A DNA stretch of 64,000 bases from Oscillospiraceae bacterium. GTDB taxonomy: Bacteria > Bacillota > Clostridia > Oscillospirales > Acutalibacteraceae. Position 1 is the stretch's first letter. Each line of letters opens with the position of its first letter. Below, piece after piece: positions 8,223-17,194 of the stretch. The DNA lies in NCBI GenBank assembly GCA_009785335.1, contig WQWM01000001.1, positions 124,001 through 188,000 of the forward strand. Reading direction: 5' to 3'. Below the pieces are notes generated by a model, which was not told the DNA's origin, made no database searches, and was given only the letters and a program-made list of their open reading frames with translations. Made by a program: the position numbers and the translations under genes.

Positions 8223-11200
8223 CTATGCGCAGTTTTCCAGATACCAGCAGAACAACGTGCCTGCCAGCCGGCCGCCTGCAAACATCAGCAGCGGCACGGC
8301 AATGCCAAGCATAACACCTGCCATAATCACCAGGAACGTGCGCCACCAATTGTTGTTATTGTTGTTGCCGGGCGCTTCTTCCCACGCGGCGTAAACGGTC
8401 AGGTAGCTATCATCGGTTCCATCGGTCGCAGCGGCAATAGACGCAGGGTTGCGCGGCGTGCTATCCAGTGCCCAAACTTCGGTGGAATTGGTGACAATCA
8501 CAGTACTGCCGCCTACATTCACATACCAATGCAGGAAGACATGACCCGGGCGAGTGGCTGCAGGCACCGCAAAGTTGTGGGTATAGGTTGCGCTGCGGCT
8601 GGTGGTAGGCGTGCCCTCACCGGTGATGCTGCCGCCCGTGGCATCAAACAGCACGGTATAAATGCGCACAAACTGTGCCACTAAGGGGTCAGTGTTCTGC
8701 AACACGCTGGTGGATTGCAGCATGGTTTCGCCATCTTGTGACCAACCCACGAAGTGCCAGTTGGTGCCGATATCCGCAGGTGGGGGCAACGCACCAATGG
8801 GAGCGCCGATGGTCACATAGCCGTGCGTGCCGTAGCTTTCGCCATCAGCAATCAGTTCAATGCGGAAGGGGGCTTCATCCCACTGGGCGGTGAGCGTGGC
8901 ATTGGCCGTGCCCATGGTGACTACTTCACCTTCCAGCGTCGTGCCTGCACCGGTGATGATCCAGCCGGTGAATACGTAGCCGATGCGGGTTGGGCTGCCG
9001 CCAAGGTTGAATTGCTCACCCCAGCGCAGAGGCTCGGTAGGACCAACCACGCCCGTGCCGCCTTCAAGGTCAACGGTTAGCGTGAAAGCGCGGCGCACAT
9101 AGCGCAACACAAGCACCGTGGAGCCATCTGCGGCAATGGTGCTGCTGAGCAAATTGCCCGCATAGTCAGCGTCAAACACGTAATTTGCGTCATCGAAGAA
9201 GCCGGGAAATGCCTCAACCAATACGCCGGTTGTGCCGCCAATGAAGTTGGTCACTATCGGGTCGGCAAAGGTGCCATCAGCATTCTCCAGTATCACATGC
9301 ACTGCCCAGACGGTATCATTGCGCGGGGTGAAGCGTGCCAAGAATGTCGCTGCAATGCCGGGGTAGGCAATGGCGGGGTCAATGTTGGTGTGGTCTACAA
9401 TGGTGGCAGCGGTAATTTGCATGCCGCCTTCTGCTGCGGTAAACCAGCCGTTGAAGTCATAGCCCTGGCGGTTGAGTGCTGCGGGCAAGGTGAAGTTTTC
9501 GCCAAAGGTAACGGTGAATGCTTCATATGTGCCATCAGCCAACTCAAATTGCACGCTGTAAGAACTGGCCTGCCAAATGGCAAAGAATTGTGTGGGAATT
9601 GAAGGATCTGCAAGTGTGGCTTCGCTCAACAATGCTGCGGTGACTACGCTAGCGGCGGTGACCCAGTCACCTTCTCCGTCGGCTTGAGTGTTCCAGCCCA
9701 GCAAAGTGTGGCCGGTGCGCTGCACATTGGCGGGCACAGGCAAGGCATCATCAATTTGCACCTGTGCGGTCACGTCAGCGGTGCTGCCGTCAATGTTGCC
9801 GCCGCCGAGCACAAACTGTACATTATACTGCCCATCATAAAGCCACAGCGCATAAACCGAAGTGGGTGTTGACGGGTTTTGCAGACTAAGTTCGCTGAGC
9901 ATGGCAAGGGTGAGCGGTTGGCCAGGTGTGACCGCAATGCCGCCGCCATTGGGTGCGGTGAACCAGCCGCCAAAAGTGAAGGCAGTGCGAGGTTGCAGGT
10001 CGGGTTCGGGCACATCGGCACCCAGCAACACGTCAAACTGCGTATCGCCTGCAATCGTGCCGCCCATGGGATTGAACACCAAGGTGAAGGTGTCGGGGCT
10101 CCATTGGGCATAGAGGGTTTGGTCGGCGGCCACATTCCAGATGGTGGTTGCATCCACCGCATCTCCGCCTGCGTTGTGCCATGCGTCAAACACATGTCCC
10201 GCGCGGGTAGCCGTGGGCAATGTACCAACGGCCTGCTCAAACGTCACCGTGCGTTGGAACACAGGCAGGTGCGAGCCGTAGTTCAGGTTGGTGTATAGGC
10301 GGAACTGATTGGGTGCCCAGGTGGCCGTTACTGTGGTGTTAACAGTCGCCATGGTCACTGTGCTGCCCACCACGCTTGCGCCGTCGTCCTGGCCAACGGT
10401 AATTTGCCAGCCGCTAAAGGCGTAGCCGGGTTTTGTGGGCGTGCCGACGAGCGTGTGAATCTGTCCCCAGCGTAGTGGTTCGCTGGGTGAAGCAACGCCA
10501 GAGCCGCCATCTAAATCAACGGTGAGGGCGACGGTGTTGCGCAAATAATGCACAACCAACACAGTGGTACCATTGGCCGCGATATCGCCGTTGAGCACAT
10601 TTGATGCATTTGCGCTGTCGAAAGTATATAATGCTGCGTCAGGCGAGGTGTAAGTTGCATCGGCAATGGTGATGGCTGCGCCGGTTGTGCCGGTTTGCGG
10701 CACGGTGCCTGCGTGGCTAAAGTTGCCATCGGCGTTTTGTGTGTAAACACGCAGGTTCCAGGCGGTGTCGTTGCGCGCAGTCCATTGCGCGTAGATCGTT
10801 ACATTGCCATTGACGGCCAAGGTGGTGGCATGGTCAACTGCCGTGCCGCCTTCAGATGCCGTGAACCAGCCTTCAAAGCTGTAACCCGCACGGCTGAGCG
10901 TAGGCAGCACATCATAGGCTTGCCCAAACGCCACGGAACGCAGGAATACATCCGTAGCATCGCCGTGGTTGACGTGGGTATATAGGCGGTGCACGTTGGG
11001 CGTCCAGCGGGCAGTGACAACGGTGTTCACTTGACCAACGGTGACTACATTGCCCACCACAATGGCACCCTCGGTTTGGCCGGTGGTGATTTCCCAGCGG
11101 TCAAAGATGAAACCGTAGCGTGCTGGCGTGCCGGTGAGGGTATATTGGCTGCCCCAGCGCATGGCGTCGCTTGGTGAATCAACGCCTGTGCCGCCTGCCA

Positions 11201-14200
11201 GTTCAACCGTGAGAGTGACCGTATTGCGCACATAGTGCACACGCAGCACGGTGGAGCCATCTGCTGCAATGGTGCCGCTGAGCAAATTGAGCGCATGACT
11301 AGGGTTGAAGGTATACAATGCCGCGTTGGGCGAGGTATAGGTTGCGTCAACAATGGCAATGGCTGCGCCGGTGGTGCCGGTTTGCGACACAGTGCCTGCG
11401 TAACTGAATGTGCCATTCGCGTTTTGCGTGTAAATGCGCACAGCCCAGGCCGTGTTGGTGTTGGGCGCCCAGCGGGCATAGAACGTAGCCGCTGCCGTGG
11501 GCGGTAATATAGCCGGATCAATGGTGGTGGCGTTCACCGGGGTTGCGGTGGTGATGCGCGTGCCGCCGCTGTCTTCGTCCGTGTCATACCAGCCCACAAA
11601 GTTGTAGCCCGTACGCAGGGGTTCGGCGGGCAGCACCATAGTACCATTAAAGGTCACTGTGGTGTTTTGCGCGGCAGGCGCGCCGCCGTTTGCGTCAAAG
11701 GCAACGGTATAACTGCGCGCCGTCCACACCGCAGTGGCAGTGGTGGCTGCCGTGCCCATTACCACGGTGTTGGTGCCGCTGAGCGATGCGTTTTCGCCTG
11801 TTACCGTCCAGTGGCTGAAGATGAAGCCAACACGGGTGGGCGTTTGCGGGATGATATATTGCGTACCCCATGCTTGAGTTACACTGAGCACATCAACGCC
11901 GGTGCCGCCTGCTAGGTCAATGGTGAGCGTAAACATGCGGCGAGCATAGTGCAGGCGCAGCACGGTAGTGCCATCGCCGGCGATAACGCCCGTGGGTGAA
12001 TGATTGTCGTGGCCTGTGTCCAGCACATACCAGTCCGGGTTGGGCGAAGTGTATTCGCCTGCAGCCGACACCGCGCTGGCCGTTTCGCCTTGGCGTTCAA
12101 TTACATTTTGCACCGTAAAGTTGCCGCTGGCATCTTGACGGTAGATATGGATGGCCCAATTGGTGTCGGTGCGGGGCACCCAAATGGCGTAGATAACCAA
12201 GTTGCCATTATGAGCGAGCTCGGTGTCTTCGTCCACCACATAGCCATCGTAAGTGCGCCACTCCACAAAATCCCAGCCTGCGCGTGACGGATTAGCGGGC
12301 ATCACACTGCCCACAGCTTGCCCAAAGGTGATGGCACCCGCGTCCACATAGTCATGCTCGCCATAGTTGAGATGGGTCATCAGGCGATGTTGGTTCGCAC
12401 TCCACTGCGCAATGGCGTGGGTCGCTGCCGTGCCCATGGTGATGGTGGTCATCGTAGCACTTGCGCCCGCTGGGGTTACATTCCAGCCGGTGAAAGTGTA
12501 GCCGTAGCGCGTGGGTTCGCCGCCCAAGTCATACACATAGCCCCAACGCAGTTCATTCGCGGGCTCAGTCACGCCCGTGCCGCCAGCCAAATCAAGGGTG
12601 AGCGGGAAAGTGCGGCGGGCGTAGTGCACAACCAGCACACTGCTGCCATTGGCTGCGATGTTGCCGGTGACAATATTGTCATCATGCGTGCTATTAAATA
12701 CATAGCGTGCTGAATCGGGCACGGTGTAGTTGCCCGCTGGAGTGATGGCCGCGCCGGTGGTGCCGGTGCGCAGTGCATCCTGCGTGCGGGTGAACGTGCC
12801 ATTGACGTTTTGCGTATATACATGCATGCGCCATTCGGTGTCGTCACGCGGTATCCAGCGCGCATAGATGGTAACATTGCCATCCACGGCAAGTGTGGTC
12901 GCATCGGTAACCAGAAGGCCGCCGCTGGTGCGCCAGTCACCAAAGTTGTAGCCGGTGCGCGTGGGATCTGAGATTGTGTCGATCCCCAGAGACTGCCCAA
13001 ATGTGACATTGTGCCGGAACACAGGTTCATGGGTGCCGTAGTCTAGGTTGGTGTAGAGGCGGTGTGTGTTTGGTGTATAATGCGCATACAGCGTGATATC
13101 ACCGTCAACGTTGTGCACAGAGGTAGCCGAAGCCGCATCACCTGTTGTGCTGCCGATTCGCCATTGCCCAAAGGTGTGCCCGGTGGGTGGAGTTGGTTCG
13201 GGCAATGTGCCGAATTCATCAGCAAAGCGGCTGGGACGATCGGCAGGCGTAACACTGCCGCCACCTGCATTAAAGTTCAAGTTGTGCATGTTGCCCAACC
13301 AGCGAGCATACAGCGTGTGGTCAACCATGTTGGTCACGGGGTCAATATTTTGCCGTTGCGTGCCAGCGGTAGGCGCAGTCCACCAGCCCTGAAAACCAAA
13401 ACCGGTGCGCGTTGGCGTGGGCAAGTTATGCTCTGCGCCTTCGTTGCGGTCAACGAAAGTTGGTGTGACAGTGCCGCTTTGGGGATTGAGCGTGATGCGC
13501 ACAGGGGTTTCCACATAGCGGAAGCTCACCGTGCGGCCTGCGGTAATGTGACTTTGCCAACTCGCCACGGGCAGGTTACCTTCAGCGTCGGCATAGATGG
13601 TTTGCAGCCAAGTGTCACCTGCTTGATTGAAAATCGCCACAGCATGCAGCCGGTGGCCAGGAATGACCAGCGGGGTAGCTGTTACATAGTCACCCGTGCG
13701 CACGTCATCAAGGCGTGTTCTGGCTTCGCCCGGCCACGGGCCGTTGGTGAACTGCACGTAGTCGTTCATCAACGCTAGCGTGTCTTGGTTACGGAACTCC
13801 ACAATTACGTTGCCCGCCACTGTGCGATAGTTGCGTGCAGCGCGACGCGCGGCACCGCCAAACTCTACATTCCAACCCGCAAAATTGGTGTGCGGCACGC
13901 CAAGGCGCAAGGTGTTGTGGCGCAAGCGAGCATAATTATCGCCGCTATAGGCCGGACGCACAAAATTGTCGATCGATTGCCAATAATTCCACCAATATGC
14001 AGAACTTGCGTTGCGGTAGGTCGTGGTGTCGCGCCAGTTGATGTTAATGCGGCCGCGCATGCGAATTTGACTGCCGCCGCCCGCCCCGCGAGAAAAAACA
14101 TTTGCAGTGAAATAGTTGCGATTGGTAGATAACATATGCGTGGTGCCCGAAGTAGCTCCGGGGGTATAAGTACCTGCACCGAGACCAGTGCCTGCAGCGG

Positions 14201-15482
14201 TGCCTGCTGCACCACGTCCCCAGCGAAATACTGCATCCGCTTGCCGTGGGTCAGGCGAGTTTGCGCCACCGTAATAAGCATAGCGCCTTTGCGACGGCAC
14301 GTTATCGTTATTCCAGTCGATAATCACGCGGGCATCTGCATTTCCGGCTACTTCCACTTGCTTGTAGCCCAACACTAGATCTGGAATCGCGTGTGCTGTT
14401 TGGGCAGTGGCCAGATTAGCAACGGGTGTAAAGCGTTCGCCACGCGGGCTTAGACCAACAGCAGCAGGAGCTCGAAAACGCTCATTAACCGTGATTGTGC
14501 CCCAAACACTGTTGGTTGTGCCCATCCAAATTTCATTGTTGGCGTTATTTCTGTTGCCAATATTGCCGTGAATGCGACCGCCTAGGTCAGGGTAGTTAGC
14601 GGCACCGGCTAAGTAAGGTCCGGCCATGCCAGCACCAAAAGCAGCTTGACCATCATAAAGACGACCTGACTGACTGGCAATACCACGAATCCAGTCAAAG
14701 GGTAGGTGGTTAGTGTGACGATGCGGTTCTGCATGCTGGTTCCCGGGACCAACCACGCCAACAAAGCCACCTTCATCGTAAAAACGACCGCCTATTGTGT
14801 GCAACCCAACAAAGGCCATAGTGCCGCGGCCACGATCGCCGCCTATCCAGTTGCCCAGCGATGTGCCGCCGGCCATGAGTGAGCGCCCCCACACAATGGA
14901 ATAAGCCTGAATGGTGTGCCCGGGCACGCCATCTAAGTCAAACGTAGCCGTCCAGCGCATCAGATCGTAGCTGCGGCTATATAGACCAAGCGCAGTGATA
15001 TACCCACCAGTGAGCTGCCACTCGCGGTCAAGATGCGTAGGAGTGTTCACGCGGTTAGTGTATGTTTGCGTGAAACCCGCTAGGCCGCCTGTGCCGCCGC
15101 TGCGCCCGCCAAGATTGTACATCTGCGTGCTGATGACAATGTTGGTGACGCGGGCGGGAGATGTGGTTTGAAAACGCACGCGGGCAAATGGCTCGGTGTG
15201 GGCAACACTGTCGTCATAAGCACCTGCGCCGAAGTTCGAGTTCGTCCACTCGCGCACAGCAGTTTGCCGCCCAGCCATGGTTTCATGATTGGTCATGTCT
15301 GGCTGCAGCCACAGGGTTTCGGGCACCTGCAACGCCACATGCGGCGGCGCAAGCGAGGTAATCACATCAGCCGTGGCGGGTGTAACCACTGTTGGGCTGG
15401 CTGTGGCACCAATGGCTAGCATGCTCGCTAGCACGGCGATAGCCAGAAGCACGCTAAGCATGCGGCGTAATGATTTCTTCAT
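8223..15482 (-). CDS. Giant InlB-type repeat surface protein, 2419 aa
   Basis: Probable cell-surface adhesin or matrix protein. It starts with a Sec signal peptide (residues 1 to about 28). A non-repetitive Gly/Asn/Trp-rich region extends to about residue 690. A long array of Listeria-Bacteroides (InlB B-type, Flg_new-like) repeats follows, recognised by RTGYNFVGWYD-like endings. Five longer modules alternate with them, each opening with an (R/N)xDTxW motif, carrying TGTTGAAI and ending VLVVHYxR then LTVDLAGGTGV. The C-terminus is an Asn run, one membrane helix and a short tail ending LENCA. No LPXTG motif is present, so anchoring is probably by the helix. GAGGAG precedes the ATG. Confidence 0.85.
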   Translation of the reverse strand: MKKSLRRMLSVLLAIAVLASMLAIGATASPTVVTPATADVITSLAPPHVALQVPETLWLQPDMTNHETMAGRQTAVREWTNSNFGAGAYDDSVAHTEPFARVRFQTTSPARVTNIVISTQMYNLGGRSGGTGGLAGFTQTYTNRVNTPTHLDREWQLTGGYITALGLYSRSYDLMRWTATFDLDGVPGHTIQAYSIVWGRSLMAGGTSLGNWIGGDRGRGTMAFVGLHTIGGRFYDEGGFVGVVGPGNQHAEPHRHTNHLPFDWIRGIASQSGRLYDGQAAFGAGMAGPYLAGAANYPDLGGRIHGNIGNRNNANNEIWMGTTNSVWGTITVNERFRAPAAVGLSPRGERFTPVANLATAQTAHAIPDLVLGYKQVEVAGNADARVIIDWNNDNVPSQRRYAYYGGANSPDPRQADAVFRWGRGAAGTAAGTGLGAGTYTPGATSGTTHMLSTNRNYFTANVFSRGAGGGSQIRMRGRININWRDTTTYRNASSAYWWNYWQSIDNFVRPAYSGDNYARLRHNTLRLGVPHTNFAGWNVEFGGAARRAARNYRTVAGNVIVEFRNQDTLALMNDYVQFTNGPWPGEARTRLDDVRTGDYVTATPLVIPGHRLHAVAIFNQAGDTWLQTIYADAEGNLPVASWQSHITAGRTVSFRYVETPVRITLNPQSGTVTPTFVDRNEGAEHNLPTPTRTGFGFQGWWTAPTAGTQRQNIDPVTNMVDHTLYARWLGNMHNLNFNAGGGSVTPADRPSRFADEFGTLPEPTPPTGHTFGQWRIGSTTGDAASATSVHNVDGDITLYAHYTPNTHRLYTNLDYGTHEPVFRHNVTFGQSLGIDTISDPTRTGYNFGDWRTSGGLLVTDATTLAVDGNVTIYARWIPRDDTEWRMHVYTQNVNGTFTRTQDALRTGTTGAAITPAGNYTVPDSARYVFNSTHDDNIVTGNIAANGSSVLVVHYARRTFPLTLDLAGGTGVTEPANELRWGYVYDLGGEPTRYGYTFTGWNVTPAGASATMTTITMGTAATHAIAQWSANQHRLMTHLNYGEHDYVDAGAITFGQAVGSVMPANPSRAGWDFVEWRTYDGYVVDEDTELAHNGNLVIYAIWVPRTDTNWAIHIYRQDASGNFTVQNVIERQGETASAVSAAGEYTSPNPDWYVLDTGHDNHSPTGVIAGDGTTVLRLHYARRMFTLTIDLAGGTGVDVLSVTQAWGTQYIIPQTPTRVGFIFSHWTVTGENASLSGTNTVVMGTAATTATAVWTARSYTVAFDANGGAPAAQNTTVTFNGTMVLPAEPLRTGYNFVGWYDTDEDSGGTRITTATPVNATTIDPAILPPTAAATFYARWAPNTNTAWAVRIYTQNANGTFSYAGTVSQTGTTGAAIAIVDATYTSPNAALYTFNPSHALNLLSGTIAADGSTVLRVHYVRNTVTLTVELAGGTGVDSPSDAMRWGSQYTLTGTPARYGFIFDRWEITTGQTEGAIVVGNVVTVGQVNTVVTARWTPNVHRLYTHVNHGDATDVFLRSVAFGQAYDVLPTLSRAGYSFEGWFTASEGGTAVDHATTLAVNGNVTIYAQWTARNDTAWNLRVYTQNADGNFSHAGTVPQTGTTGAAITIADATYTSPDAALYTFDSANASNVLNGDIAANGTTVLVVHYLRNTVALTVDLDGGSGVASPSEPLRWGQIHTLVGTPTKPGYAFSGWQITVGQDDGASVVGSTVTMATVNTTVTATWAPNQFRLYTNLNYGSHLPVFQRTVTFEQAVGTLPTATRAGHVFDAWHNAGGDAVDATTIWNVAADQTLYAQWSPDTFTLVFNPMGGTIAGDTQFDVLLGADVPEPDLQPRTAFTFGGWFTAPNGGGIAVTPGQPLTLAMLSELSLQNPSTPTSVYALWLYDGQYNVQFVLGGGNIDGSTADVTAQVQIDDALPVPANVQRTGHTLLGWNTQADGEGDWVTAASVVTAALLSEATLADPSIPTQFFAIWQASSYSVQFELADGTYEAFTVTFGENFTLPAALNRQGYDFNGWFTAAEGGMQITAATIVDHTNIDPAIAYPGIAATFLARFTPRNDTVWAVHVILENADGTFADPIVTNFIGGTTGVLVEAFPGFFDDANYVFDADYAGNLLSSTIAADGSTVLVLRYVRRAFTLTVDLEGGTGVVGPTEPLRWGEQFNLGGSPTRIGYVFTGWIITGAGTTLEGEVVTMGTANATLTAQWDEAPFRIELIADGESYGTHGYVTIGAPIGALPPPADIGTNWHFVGWSQDGETMLQSTSVLQNTDPLVAQFVRIYTVLFDATGGSITGEGTPTTSRSATYTHNFAVPAATRPGHVFLHWYVNVGGSTVIVTNSTEVWALDSTPRNPASIAAATDGTDDSYLTVYAAWEEAPGNNNNNNWWRTFLVIMAGVMLGIAVPLLMFAGGRLAGTLFCWYLENCA

Positions 15483-15621
15483 GTTACATTCTCCTCATCA
15501 ACAATAGAGTCCGAATAAGTATAACATGAACCATAATAAATGTCAACAGTTTATGGAAATATTGTTAAATTACACAAAATAAATATTCGTTGTGGCAATG
15601 GTATACGGTCGCTGAAAATAA

Positions 15622-15774
15622 AAAATTACGCATCCACAAAAGTGAATGCGCGAACTGTGCGCGGCGACTCGCCGCTGTAAGCATTGAACAAAAAAGATGC
15701 ACGTTTCTCGCGGGAGATAAAAATCACGCTCCCACGAAAGTGAAAGCGCGATTTGTCTGCGGCGACTCGCCGCT
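15622..15774. repeat. Two imperfect 55-bp direct repeats beside tRNA-Ser
   Basis: Copies at 15622-15676 and 15720-15774 share AAAAT(T/C)ACGC, a GTGAA(T/A)GCGCGA core and GGCGACTCGCCGCT at the end. The second abuts the CCA end of the tRNA, so this may be duplicated 3'-flank (terminator) sequence. Nothing else is seen between 15483 and 15773. Confidence 0.7.
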
Positions 15775-15862
15775 GGCGGAAGCGGAGAGATTCGAACTCT
15801 CGTGCCCTTGCGGGCAACCGCATTTCGAGTGCGGCTCGTTATGACCACTTCGATACGCTTCC
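15774..15862 (-). tRNA. tRNA-Ser (anticodon CGA)
   Basis: An 89-nt type II tRNA with acceptor stem GGAAGCG/CGCTTCC, discriminator G and encoded CCA. The anticodon loop CTCGAAA reads UCG codons. A long variable arm (GCCCGCAAGGGC) and the T-loop TTCGAATC are present. Confidence 0.95.
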
Positions 15863-15872
15863 GTACCTTACT

Positions 15873-15901
15873 ATTATAAGGCATTGGGAGGCGAATGTCA
15901 A
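15873..15901 (-). promoter_or_regulatory. Promoter of tRNA-Ser(CGA)
   Basis: TTGACA, 17-bp spacer, TATAAT on the minus strand, ending 10 bp before the mature tRNA 5' end. Confidence 0.85.
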
Positions 15902-15910
15902 GCAAAAATT

Positions 15911-15950
15911 GCAAAAAGATATCCTATGCTAGCACAGGCCAGCATAGGAC
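15911..15950 (-). terminator. Terminator of tRNA-Arg
   Basis: The hairpin TCCTATGC(T)/(A)GCATAGGA is followed by CTTTTTGC on the minus strand. It is nearly identical to the terminator at 8162-8200. Confidence 0.7.
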
Positions 15951-15983
15951 ACAGCGAGGAGACTCTCGTACAGGCTGGCGTAA

Positions 15984-16018
15984 TGCACAGCGAAGCGACC
16001 AAGCCCCACCGCAGGTGG
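15984..16018. repeat. Dispersed CACAGCGAAGCGAC / CCCACCGCAGGTGG repeat
   Basis: A full two-part copy between the tRNA-Arg 3' end and its terminator. Other copies are at 497, 35530, 47110 and 50330. Confidence 0.6.
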
Positions 16019-16095
16019 TGGCACCCCCGGCGCGACTCGAACGCACTACATTCCGCTTAGGAGGCGGACCCTCTATCCTGGTGAGGTACGGGGGC
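16019..16095 (-). tRNA. tRNA-Arg (anticodon CCT)
   Basis: A 77-nt cloverleaf with acceptor GCCCCCG/CGGGGGT, discriminator G and encoded CCA. The anticodon stem TCCGC/GCGGA holds a CTCCTAA loop that reads AGG. The T-loop is TTCGAGTC. Confidence 0.95.
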
Positions 16096-16107
16096 GTGTT
16101 TCATATG

Positions 16108-16256
16108 AGATGCGCCGAGTAATACTCGCCGCCTATAACGTATGTGCGGTGGGGTGCGCGTAATACGCGCACGCTGTTGATTAAAGCACGCGCGAATATC
16201 ATTCGCGCCCAACCTCTTAGGCCTTATAGGCGGGGAGTATTACTCCCCGCATTCTT
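16108..16256. repeat. Cluster of four short perfect palindromes upstream of tRNA-Arg
   Basis: GAGTAATACTC, GTGCGCGTAATACGCGCAC, GCGCGAATATCATTCGCGC and GCGGGGAGTATTACTCCCCGC lie within 150 bp, each a GC-rich stem around an AT centre. No ORF is present here and no clear promoter is visible. Confidence 0.6.
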
Positions 16257-16653
16257 AATAATTGCCCATGTCCAAGACTGTTTTCAGTATACCCTTAGTA
16301 ACACCTTCTGCGGCTGCAGTAAGAATCGACAGGGAGCGTGGTGCACCAACTTTTGCGGCAACCTCTTTTGTCTTATTCCAATTTTGCTCGTTGTGGATAT
16401 TCGCGAGAAACTCATGCCCAGCTAAAGTAATGTCTGCTATTTCATATGCCGCACCGCCGAAGGAATAACGAGCCTTTCCTTCTATTAAGCCTCGTTCAAT
16501 CATCTTGATGGTAGAATAAATCATATCTTCTTGAGAAAAGCCCAAGTCAGGCATACAATGCAGCATGATGTGTTGAACTCGCTCGCTAACCATCCCTTGA
16601 TTTTCTTCTAAGCACAATAAAATCGCACGAATACAATCAGGGTTTAGCTTCAT
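16255..16653 (-). CDS. DUF2513 family protein
   Basis: A 132-residue protein starting MKLNPDCIRAILL. The family pattern continues through DMIYSTIKMIERGLI, DITLAGHEFLANI and WNKTKEVAAKVG. The fold looks like a winged helix. The family is often carried by phages and mobile DNA and has no proven role. GGAGG precedes the ATG at 16653, which lies inside the 3' end of the upstream gene (17-bp overlap). The longer frame in the ORF track has no support. Confidence 0.8.
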   Translation of the reverse strand: MKLNPDCIRAILLCLEENQGMVSERVQHIMLHCMPDLGFSQEDMIYSTIKMIERGLIEGKARYSFGGAAYEIADITLAGHEFLANIHNEQNWNKTKEVAAKVGAPRSLSILTAAAEGVTKGILKTVLDMGNY

Positions 16654-17191
16654 TCGCTGCCTCCCACTTCGCCGCCACAAGCTCATGCGCGGCATTGAAG
16701 ACCGTTTCGCCCAAGCGGTGCAAGTCAACGTTATCCTCTTGCGCACACACGCGAGCGAAAACCTTGCCCATCACCTGCGCCTTGGTGGTGTCGGGCGTTT
16801 CGCGCTTGGCAAGAAGATATTGCGTGAAGGCACTGCTATCGGCAATGGTGTCCCAAAACTCGCGGGAATGATTGATGAGCGTGTTGTTCATGGTGGTCAC
16901 CGCAGCCTCGGCCAGCAACGCAGGCTGCAAAATTTTACGCAGCGCATACTGCGCGGAATAGACCATCAACACTTGCAAATGCTGCTCACGCGCAGGCGTG
17001 AGACTAAAACCAAAGCTTTCTGCAATGGCAATCACCTCGGGCGACTTGGCCGACATGCCCGCAAGCTCGCGCCCGAGCCGCTTGGCAGCACCAAGCAACC
17101 CGGCTTGACGCAGTTGTTCGGTCTGTGCCGCCATTTCGTCCAGATTTTCGTTATTTTCTTGTTGCCCAAAGATTTTGATGTCAGTGTCCAT
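16637..17191 (-). CDS. Hypothetical helical protein, 184 aa
   Basis: Not recognised. It is predominantly helical, with no signal peptide or membrane helix. The N-terminus is acidic and Asn-rich and is followed by amphipathic helices (EMAAQTEQLRQAGLLGAAKRL). It sits between the PHP gene (3-bp gap) and the DUF2513 gene (17-bp overlap), so it is translated from the same transcript. Confidence 0.65.
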   Translation of the reverse strand: MDTDIKIFGQQENNENLDEMAAQTEQLRQAGLLGAAKRLGRELAGMSAKSPEVIAIAESFGFSLTPAREQHLQVLMVYSAQYALRKILQPALLAEAAVTTMNNTLINHSREFWDTIADSSAFTQYLLAKRETPDTTKAQVMGKVFARVCAQEDNVDLHRLGETVFNAAHELVAAKWEAANEAKP

Positions 17192-17194
17192 GCT

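Noticed and set aside
8223-8400. LPXTG sorting signal in the giant protein
   Set aside because: The C-terminus has an Asn stretch, a helix and LENCA but no LPXTG-like motif or basic tail.
8675-15507. Many plus-strand ORFs of 60-240 codons opposite the giant surface-protein gene
   Set aside because: They are shadows of a highly repetitive G+C-rich gene, lack ribosome sites and have low-complexity translations.
16144-16425. Plus-strand ORF of 93 codons over the palindromes and the DUF2513 gene
   Set aside because: Runs through the palindrome cluster and antisense to a recognised gene; no ribosome site.
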